From Bacteroidota bacterium (GTDB taxonomy: Bacteria; Bacteroidota; Bacteroidia; Chitinophagales; Chitinophagaceae), in the NCBI GenBank assembly GCA_023411775.1, contig JAEYOL010000124.1:1-19849 (forward strand): a DNA stretch of 19,849 nucleotides, given 5' to 3'. The notes below the pieces were generated by a model. The model had not been told where the DNA came from. It ran no database searches and worked only from the letters and a program-made list of their open reading frames with translations. A program made the translations under genes and the position numbers. This document shows positions 13,636-19,849 of this stretch, piece by piece (position 1 is the first letter of the stretch; every line of letters begins with the position of its first letter).

Positions 13636-15783
13636 ATGAGAAAAACTGTATTGATCCTGGTATGGCTGATGGTTATCGGCAGGCTTTCCGCTGAGGACGG
13701 ATACCGGCTCTGGCTGCGTTATGACAAAATAGAAAATGTCTCGCTACTGCAACAATACCGTCAAGCGATCAATGGGATTTATTTGCCGGCCAATTCGCCG
13801 GTATTAAAATCCGCGAAAGCTGAACTGTTACAGGCGCTTCCAGGTTTACTTGGCAAAAAAATTACTGAACCCAATACAATTTCTGACAGATCAATTATCG
13901 CAGGAACACCCGCTTCCCTTGCCTTTATCCGAAATAATTTTCGAAACGATGAACTAACGCGGCTGGGTGAGGAAGGATTTATGATTAGAACAACGGTATC
14001 TAACTCAAAAAAATTAATCGTCATTGCTGCAGCTTCGGACAAAGGCGTCCTTTATGGAGTGTTTCACCTGCTGCGTCTTTTACAAACCCAGCAATCGATT
14101 CAAAAACTCCAGGTGGTTAGTATTCCCCAAACATCACTCCGTATTCTCAATCACTGGGACAATATGGATCGTACGGTGGAACGTGGTTATGCCGGCTTTT
14201 CGATCTGGAACTGGCATACCCTGCCCGACTATATCGACCAGCGGTATATCGACTATGCCCGTGCCAACGCATCAATTGGGATCAATGGAACTGTTCTTAC
14301 CAACGTAAATGCGAATGCTGTCGTGCTCACCCCGGTCTACCTTCAAAAAGTAAAAGCGCTGGCAGATATTTTCCGTGCATATGGCCTTCGGGTTTATCTT
14401 ACTGCAAGATTCAGCGCGCCGATAGAAATTGGCAGACTAAAAACTGCTGATCCTTTAAATGATACGGTGAAGCAATGGTGGGCCGATAAAGTAAAAGAGA
14501 TCTATAGTCTGATCCCCGACTTTGGTGGTTTCCTGGTAAAAGCAAATTCTGAAGGGCAACCCGGACCACAAAATTATAATCGCACACACGCTGATGGCGC
14601 CAACATGCTGGCAGAAGCAGTTGCGCCATACAAGGGCATTGTCATGTGGCGGGCATTTGTTTACAGCCCCGAATCAAACGACCGGTTCAAACAGGCATAT
14701 GAAGAATTTTACCCGCTCGATGAAAAATTCCACAAAAATGTACTGGTCCAGGTAAAGAACGGCCCGATCGACTTCCAGCCACGAGAGCCCATCTCGCCCT
14801 TGTTTGGCGCGATGAAGCGCACGCCGCTGATGATGGAATTCCAGATCACACAGGAATACCTTGGACAGGCCACACACCTGGTGTATGAAGCACCCATGTT
14901 CAAAGAAGTATTGGATACTGATACATGGGCCAAAGGGAAAGGGTCTACCGTGTCAAAAGTGGTCGATGGCTCTCTATATGGGCATTCACTGAATGGGATG
15001 GCTGGCGTTTCCAATATCGGCAACGACAGGAACTGGACAGGCCATTTGTTTGGCCAGGCCAACTGGTATGCATTTGGACGACTTTGCTGGAACACCGAAC
15101 TAACCAGTGAAAAAATCGCCGATGAGTGGATCCGCCAGACTTTTTCAAATGCATGGACTGTAGTGGAACCGATAAAAAAAATAATGCTCTCGTCATACGA
15201 AACGATGGTAAACTATATGACGCCGCTTGGTCTGCACCATATTATGGGCAATGGCCATCATTACGGACCAGCACCCTGGAGCGACAACCTGCCGCGGCCA
15301 GACTGGAACCCCGTTTATTATCACCGCGCTGATAGTTCTGGTATTGGTTTCGACAGAACCGCAAGTGGTACCAATGCGCTCGCGCAATATGCACCGGGTT
15401 TGCGAAGCCAGTACGAGGATGTAAATACAATCGATGAAAAATTCCTGCTTTGGTTTCACCGGGTGAGCTGGGATCATAAATTAAGATCCGGCAGAACATT
15501 GTGGGAAGCACTTTGCCATCACTACAATGAAGGTGTTGACGATATAAGATCTATAGCCAGACAGTGGGATCAGCTGGAATCAAAAATCGATCGCGAAAGA
15601 TTTCAGCATGTAAAAATGTTACTGGCGATACAGGTAAAAGAAGCGGTCTGGTGGCGTGATGCCTGTCTATCCTATTTTCGCCAGGTTAGTGGATATCCTA
15701 TTCCTCCTGCCTATGAACAACCTGCAAAAACTTTGGAATATTATAAAAGCCTTCAGTTTCGGTATGCACCGGGACATCATTAA
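13636..15783 (+). CDS. GH67 alpha-glucuronidase
   Basis: Removes (4-O-methyl)-D-glucuronic acid from the non-reducing end of xylo-oligosaccharides by an inverting mechanism. The 715 aa are standard for GH67. A Sec signal peptide (residues 1-19, ending LSA) and the absence of a lipobox Cys suggest the periplasm. An N-terminal beta-rich domain precedes the TIM barrel, which has LNHWDNMDRTVERGYAG (171-187), the catalytic acid in VKANSEGQPGP (Glu306) and the paired catalytic base residues in KNGPIDFQPREP (Asp379) and MMEFQITQEYLGQ (Glu407). These align with E292, D365 and E393 of the Cellvibrio enzyme at a constant offset of 14. Further hallmarks are HHIMGNGHHYGPAPW and YYHRAD. It starts 7 bp after the second regulator. 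The gene could be called aguA, but the symbol is left blank because naming varies. Confidence 0.97.
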   Translation: MRKTVLILVWLMVIGRLSAEDGYRLWLRYDKIENVSLLQQYRQAINGIYLPANSPVLKSAKAELLQALPGLLGKKITEPNTISDRSIIAGTPASLAFIRNNFRNDELTRLGEEGFMIRTTVSNSKKLIVIAAASDKGVLYGVFHLLRLLQTQQSIQKLQVVSIPQTSLRILNHWDNMDRTVERGYAGFSIWNWHTLPDYIDQRYIDYARANASIGINGTVLTNVNANAVVLTPVYLQKVKALADIFRAYGLRVYLTARFSAPIEIGRLKTADPLNDTVKQWWADKVKEIYSLIPDFGGFLVKANSEGQPGPQNYNRTHADGANMLAEAVAPYKGIVMWRAFVYSPESNDRFKQAYEEFYPLDEKFHKNVLVQVKNGPIDFQPREPISPLFGAMKRTPLMMEFQITQEYLGQATHLVYEAPMFKEVLDTDTWAKGKGSTVSKVVDGSLYGHSLNGMAGVSNIGNDRNWTGHLFGQANWYAFGRLCWNTELTSEKIADEWIRQTFSNAWTVVEPIKKIMLSSYETMVNYMTPLGLHHIMGNGHHYGPAPWSDNLPRPDWNPVYYHRADSSGIGFDRTASGTNALAQYAPGLRSQYEDVNTIDEKFLLWFHRVSWDHKLRSGRTLWEALCHHYNEGVDDIRSIARQWDQLESKIDRERFQHVKMLLAIQVKEAVWWRDACLSYFRQVSGYPIPPAYEQPAKTLEYYKSLQFRYAPGHH

Positions 15784-15871
15784 AATGCAAGGCTGTACCT
15801 GGTGAATGAAAACAATAGCGTGTATAAACATGAAACCTTAACCGGGTTTGAATTGATATAAAAAATATCTT

Positions 15872-16621
15872 ATGTCTACAGAAAACAAAAAAGTGGCCAT
15901 CGTTACCGGCGGCGGCTCAGGTCTGGGACTTGCTATTGCTGAAAAATTTATTTCAGCAGGGATTCACACTGTCATTATTGGCCGGGATGAAACAAAACTG
16001 AAGGCCGCCAAACAAAAACTGGGTGAACTTTGCTATACCATTTCCGCTGATCTCCGTGATCTTTCATCCATACCAGCATTGATAGATACTATTGTAAAGC
16101 AGCTGGGCAGGATCGATATCCTGGTCAACAATGCAGGGATCAACATGAAAAAAGAATTTACCGAGGTTACGGACGAAGATTTCCATGAAGTGATCAATAC
16201 CAATCTTTTCGCCGTGTTTGCCATGTCGAGGGAAGTGGTCAAACAAATGCAGCGTCAGCAAGCTGGTTCCATCATCAATATCAGTTCGATGGCTGCTCAA
16301 TATGGCATGCCCAAAGTGATTGCCTACACAGCGAGCAAAACCGCCATCGAGGGCATGACAAGAGCCATGGCAGTTGAGCTTTCACCAGTTGGTATAAGGG
16401 TTAATGCCATTGCGCCGGGTTTTATTGTAACGGCTATGACCAATGCAGCCCTGAATTCTGATCCCGAGAGAAAGGCCAGGGTTTTTGGTCGTACTCCCAT
16501 GGGACATATGGGTCAGCCATCAGATATCGCGGACGCCGCTTTATTCCTGGCGGGAGATGCAGCAAAGTATATTACCGGGGTGATCCTCCCTGTAGACGGT
16601 GGTAATTCCATCGGCTTTTGA
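15872..16621 (+). CDS. Short-chain dehydrogenase/reductase, possibly sugar-acid (D-mannonate or gluconate) oxidoreductase
   Basis: Classical cytoplasmic SDR of 249 aa. It has the Rossmann glycine motif TGGGSGLG (12-19), NNAG (86-89), structural Asn111, and the catalytic Ser139, Tyr152 (YTASK) and Lys156, then PGF and a C-terminal PVDGGNSIGF. Beta-2 ends VIIGRDE with no acidic NAD-type residue immediately at its tip, which leans to NADP(H). The exact substrate cannot be read from the sequence. The glucuronate context (GH67 next to it, uxuA at the other end) suggests the fructuronate-to-mannonate step. In Bacillus subtilis that step is done by an SDR (UxuB/YjmF). Gluconate 5-dehydrogenase or KduD-like activity is an alternative. 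It sits 88 bp after the GH67 gene and 69 bp before the GH43 gene. Confidence 0.9.
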   Translation: MSTENKKVAIVTGGGSGLGLAIAEKFISAGIHTVIIGRDETKLKAAKQKLGELCYTISADLRDLSSIPALIDTIVKQLGRIDILVNNAGINMKKEFTEVTDEDFHEVINTNLFAVFAMSREVVKQMQRQQAGSIINISSMAAQYGMPKVIAYTASKTAIEGMTRAMAVELSPVGIRVNAIAPGFIVTAMTNAALNSDPERKARVFGRTPMGHMGQPSDIADAALFLAGDAAKYITGVILPVDGGNSIGF

Positions 16622-16690
16622 TTTCGGTGGTGGGCTCTGGAATAAATAGGTGATGAAAATTTGATTATAAAAAAACCAAACACATATACC

Positions 16691-17770
16691 ATGAAATGTA
16701 TTTATTTATTTTATGCAGGTGCTATACTTTTCGCAAGCTGCAATGATTCAGGTCCGAAAGTTGGACCCGGCACCGAGGATACATCTACGGTTGCAAAAAA
16801 AGAATACCTCTCGCAGCCCCTGGTATCACATATTTATACTGCCGACCCATCGGCGCATGTATTCAACAACCGCATCTATATTTATCCCTCGCATGATACC
16901 GCTACCGGTACTGTTGAAGATGATTTGGGCAGCCATTTTGATATGCGTGATTATCATGTTCTCTCCATGGATGCTATTGATGGTGAGGTGACTGATCATG
17001 GCGTGGCGCTGGATATAAAAGACGTACCCTGGGCTGGCCGTCAAATGTGGGCCCCGGATGCAGCTTATGCCAACGGGAAATACTACCTGTACTTTCCGGT
17101 GAAAAATAAACAGGATGTATTCCAGATCGGCGTGGCAGTGAGCGATAAACCCGAAGGACCCTTTATCGCTGAAAAAGAGCCGATCAAAAATAGTTATAGT
17201 ATGGACCCCACTGTCTTTAAAGACGATGATGGAAAATACTATATGTACTTCGGTGGCATCTGGGGTGGCCAGTTGCAAAGGTGGAATGGGAAAAACCAAT
17301 ACGACTCAGCAGCGAAAAACAGGTCGGGCGACGAACAGGCCGTACTACCAAGGATAGCAAGGCTTAATGCCGATATGAAAAGCTTTGCAGAACCGGTCAG
17401 GGAAATAAAACTGGTTGACAAGGACGGAAACCTGTTTAAAGAGAAAGATAACGAAAAACGGTTTTTCGAAGCGGCCTGGATGCATAAATACAATGGCAAA
17501 TATTACCTGTCTTATTCCACCGGCGATACGCATTTTATTTGCTATGCTACCGGTGATAATCCTTATGGACCGTTTACATACCAGGGTGTGATCTTAAATC
17601 CGGTTGAAGGCTGGACCAATCACCATTCGATCGTTGAATTCAATAATAAATGGTGGCTGTTTTACCATGATTCACAGCTGAGCGGTAAAACACATTTGCG
17701 CAATGTGAAAGTGACGGAACTCACACACAATGCGGACGGCACTATTCAGCCACTTACACCACATAAATAA
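16691..17770 (+). CDS. GH43 family glycosidase lipoprotein (beta-xylosidase / alpha-L-arabinofuranosidase)
   Basis: Inverting five-bladed beta-propeller glycosidase acting on xylan or arabinoxylan fragments. The start is ATG 16691 (MKCIYLFYAGAILFASC), which gives a short lipoprotein signal with Cys17, followed by NDSGPKVG. A TTG ten codons upstream would bury the signal and is rejected. Catalytic residues: base Asp52 in YTADPSAHVFNNRIYIYPSHD, pKa-modulating Asp172 in YSMDPTVFKDDDGKYYMYFGG, and acid Glu260 in RFFEAAWMHKYNGKYYLSYS. Other typical elements are AGRQMWAPDAAYANGKYYLY and TNHHSIVEFNNKWWLFYHD. The 359 aa correspond to the catalytic domain alone. GH43 specificity cannot be fixed from motifs. 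It lies 30 bp before the GH3 gene. The acidic residue soon after Cys17 leaves open export to the cell surface. Confidence 0.93.
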   Translation: MKCIYLFYAGAILFASCNDSGPKVGPGTEDTSTVAKKEYLSQPLVSHIYTADPSAHVFNNRIYIYPSHDTATGTVEDDLGSHFDMRDYHVLSMDAIDGEVTDHGVALDIKDVPWAGRQMWAPDAAYANGKYYLYFPVKNKQDVFQIGVAVSDKPEGPFIAEKEPIKNSYSMDPTVFKDDDGKYYMYFGGIWGGQLQRWNGKNQYDSAAKNRSGDEQAVLPRIARLNADMKSFAEPVREIKLVDKDGNLFKEKDNEKRFFEAAWMHKYNGKYYLSYSTGDTHFICYATGDNPYGPFTYQGVILNPVEGWTNHHSIVEFNNKWWLFYHDSQLSGKTHLRNVKVTELTHNADGTIQPLTPHK

Positions 17771-17800
17771 TATTACCGGACCCGGATAAATGTCTACGAA

Positions 17801-19849
17801 ATGAAATATTGCCTCGTCTTTTTAGCTTTCGTCACCAGTTCGGTTCTGTGGGCACAGGATCATAAATCCTTCCCCATGTGGGACCATCGCCTGCCGGTAG
17901 AGCAAAGGGTGAATGACCTCGTCGGTCGTCTCACACTTGAAGAAAAAGTAGCGCAGATGATGAACCATGCACCCGCAATAGAAAAGCTGGGTATTCCCGC
18001 TTACGATTGGTGGAATGAAGTGCTTCATGGCGTGGCACGCACACCTTATCGCGTGACTGTTTTTCCGCAGGCGATCGGGATGGCTGCCACCTGGGATACC
18101 AGTTCACTTTTCACCATGGCTGATTTTTCCGCCCTGGAAGGTCGTGCTGTTTATGCAAAGGCCATGGCGCAGGGACGTGCGGGTGAACGATACCTCGGTC
18201 TCACTTACTGGACACCCAACATCAATATCTTCCGCGATCCGCGTTGGGGGCGGGGCCAGGAGACTTACGGTGAGGATCCCTTTCTTACCGCGAAACTCGG
18301 AGCCGCATATGTGCGCGGACTGCAGGGTGATGACCCCAAATACCTGAAAGCGGCTGCCTGCGCCAAACATTATGCGGTACATAGTGGCCCGGAACCCCTG
18401 CGACATGTGTTCAATGCTGATGTGAGCAACTATGATCTTTGGGATACTTATCTCCCGGCATTTGAAGAGTTGGTAACAAAAGCGAATGTTGCCGGCGTGA
18501 TGTGCGCCTACAACGCATACAAAAAACAACCCTGCTGCGGCAGCGACCTGCTCATGGTTGATATTCTTCGGAAAAAATGGAACTTCAACGGTTATGTCAC
18601 TGCGGATTGCTGGGCCATCGATGATTTTTATAAAAATCATAAAACGCATCCCGATGCGGCAACCGCCAGCGCGGACGCCGTGATGCATGGTACCGATGTG
18701 GATTGCGGCACCGCATCGTTTCTCGCGCTGGTAGATGCGGTGAAGAGAGACCTGATCACCGAAGAACAGATCGATATCAGCATCAAGCGACTATTTACCA
18801 TCCGCTATCGCCTGGGTTTGTTTGACCCGGTGAGTGAAGTGAAATACGCGCAAACTCCACAGGCCGTCCTCGAAAGCGCGCCGCATAAAGCACATGCCCT
18901 GAAGATGGCACAACAAAGTATTGTATTGCTAAAAAATGAAAACAATACCCTGCCACTTTCAAAAAAAATAAAAAAGATCGCGGTGATCGGCCCCAACGCG
19001 GATAACCGGATAGCCGTATTGGGTAATTATAATGGTGTGCCTTCTGAAATCATCACAGTTTTGGATGGGATCAGGCAGAAACTGGGCAAGGATGTGGAAA
19101 TCGTATATGAAAAGGCGCTGAATTTTACCAACGATACTTTACTGGTTTACGATAAGGTCTCCGAACAGTATTCCTTTGATGGCAGGAAAGGATTTAAAGC
19201 CGAATATTTCAATAATGTAAACCTGGAAGGTGAACCGATCATAATTACTGAAACAGAGTTGGATAAGTTCTGGCAGGAAGGTGAACAGGTAACCGGTAAT
19301 ATCCGTGCGAATAATTTTTCAGCACGCTTCACCACTTACTACACAGCCGGCAATGATGGCGAGATCAGTTTCGAGATTGAAGCCGACGATGGCTACAAAC
19401 TGCTTATTGATGATAGTGAAGTACTCAATGCCTGGCAGCGCAATCGCTGGGGCGCCCGCACACACCGCCTGGCGCTAAAAAAGGGTCAACGCTATAAAAT
19501 CGTAGTTGAATACTGGCAGGGTGAAGGAAAAGGAAATATTAGCCTGAGGGCAGGCCATTTGGAACGTTTTAATTTGAATGCATTGGTGGCCCGCATTAAA
19601 GATGCCGATGCGATCGTGTATGTTGGTGGTATCAGCCCCCAACTGGAAGGCGAAGAAATGAGAGTAGACTACCCGGGCTTTAATGGAGGTGACAGAACAA
19701 GTATTTTATTACCGCAAATACAAACCGACGCAATGAAAACCCTCCAGGCAACAGGACGGCCGGTTGTTTTTGTGATGATGACCGGCAGCGCTATTGCCAT
19801 CCCCTGGGAGGACCAGCATATCCCGGCGATCGTCAATGCATGGTATGCC
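17801..19849 (+). CDS. GH3 beta-xylosidase-type glycosidase with PA14 insert, partial (3' end beyond the right edge)
   Basis: Retaining exo-glycosidase releasing xylose (or glucose) from oligosaccharides, likely periplasmic. The frame is open for exactly 683 codons to the window edge. The full protein should be about 860-890 aa. A Sec signal (MKYCLVFLAFVTSSVLWAQ) is followed by the GH3 N-terminal barrel: RLTLEEKVAQMM (43-54), YDWWNEVLHGVAR (68-80), FPQAIGMAATWD (88-99), TPNINIFRDPRWGRGQETYG (138-157), AACAKHYAVHSGPE (185-198) and the nucleophile Asp269 in GYVTADCWAI. The C-terminal domain begins at about 365 (MAQQSIVLLKNENNTLPL) and is interrupted by a PA14 module (about 463-590; FKAEYFNN, FEIEADDGYKLLIDD). 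It resumes at ADAIVYVGGISPQLEGEEM, a region that usually carries the acid/base Glu. The YDWWNE.LHG motif is typical of xylosidase-like GH3 members, which fits the xylan context. Confidence 0.95.
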   Translation, partial: MKYCLVFLAFVTSSVLWAQDHKSFPMWDHRLPVEQRVNDLVGRLTLEEKVAQMMNHAPAIEKLGIPAYDWWNEVLHGVARTPYRVTVFPQAIGMAATWDTSSLFTMADFSALEGRAVYAKAMAQGRAGERYLGLTYWTPNINIFRDPRWGRGQETYGEDPFLTAKLGAAYVRGLQGDDPKYLKAAACAKHYAVHSGPEPLRHVFNADVSNYDLWDTYLPAFEELVTKANVAGVMCAYNAYKKQPCCGSDLLMVDILRKKWNFNGYVTADCWAIDDFYKNHKTHPDAATASADAVMHGTDVDCGTASFLALVDAVKRDLITEEQIDISIKRLFTIRYRLGLFDPVSEVKYAQTPQAVLESAPHKAHALKMAQQSIVLLKNENNTLPLSKKIKKIAVIGPNADNRIAVLGNYNGVPSEIITVLDGIRQKLGKDVEIVYEKALNFTNDTLLVYDKVSEQYSFDGRKGFKAEYFNNVNLEGEPIIITETELDKFWQEGEQVTGNIRANNFSARFTTYYTAGNDGEISFEIEADDGYKLLIDDSEVLNAWQRNRWGARTHRLALKKGQRYKIVVEYWQGEGKGNISLRAGHLERFNLNALVARIKDADAIVYVGGISPQLEGEEMRVDYPGFNGGDRTSILLPQIQTDAMKTLQATGRPVVFVMMTGSAIAIPWEDQHIPAIVNAWYA

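Noticed and set aside
16661..16690. TTG start extending the GH43 protein by ten residues
   Set aside because: It would place a charged stretch before an otherwise well-formed lipoprotein signal peptide. The ATG at 16691 begins exactly at the signal.
18104..18688. 194-codon open frame antisense to the GH3 gene
   Set aside because: It is a shadow of the conserved GH3 catalytic domain, with no start context or family match.

Overview
The window is a plant-xylan (glucuronoxylan / arabinoxylan) utilisation locus from a member of the Bacteroidota, most likely a Chitinophagaceae-type soil bacterium. The assignment rests on a SusC/SusD pair, lipoprotein glycosidases, short A/T-rich leaders, weak Shine-Dalgarno sequences and TAnnTTTG-like promoter elements. 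No rRNA, tRNA, CRISPR array, transposase or integrase was found.

Layout. The locus is divergent around a control region at about 11271-11511. Leftward (minus strand), in order of transcription: a SusC-type TonB-dependent outer-membrane porin (11270-8139), its SusD lipoprotein (8127-6148), a clear intrinsic terminator (6121-6088), then xylulokinase xylB (5976-4456), xylose isomerase xylA (4427-3099), an SGLT-like Na+/sugar symporter (3071-1425), a strong hairpin (1394-1362), and about 700 bp without a convincing gene that holds a 118-bp tandem duplication. A partial mannonate dehydratase uxuA runs off the left edge. Rightward (plus strand): two tandem paralogous LacI-family regulators (11512-12540 and 12591-13628), a GH67 alpha-glucuronidase (13636-15783), an SDR oxidoreductase (15872-16621), a GH43 lipoprotein (16691-17770) and a GH3 beta-xylosidase-type enzyme with a PA14 insert that runs off the right edge (17801 onward).

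How it works together (inference from families and order). SusCD imports xylo-oligosaccharides. GH67 removes (4-O-methyl)glucuronic acid, GH43 removes arabinose or xylose, and GH3 cuts the rest to xylose in the periplasm. The symporter takes xylose into the cytoplasm, and XylA and XylB convert it to xylulose 5-phosphate. UxuA and possibly the SDR handle the uronic-acid branch. No endo-xylanase, uronate isomerase (UxaC) or uronate transporter lies in the window.

The most interesting signal is regulatory. The same 14-bp palindrome, TGCAACCGATTGCA, sits just upstream of both LacI genes. The first copy lies inside a larger, perfectly symmetric 26-bp element in the divergent promoter region. This looks like a cross- and autoregulated two-repressor switch in place of the hybrid two-component or ECF-sigma regulators usual for SusCD loci.
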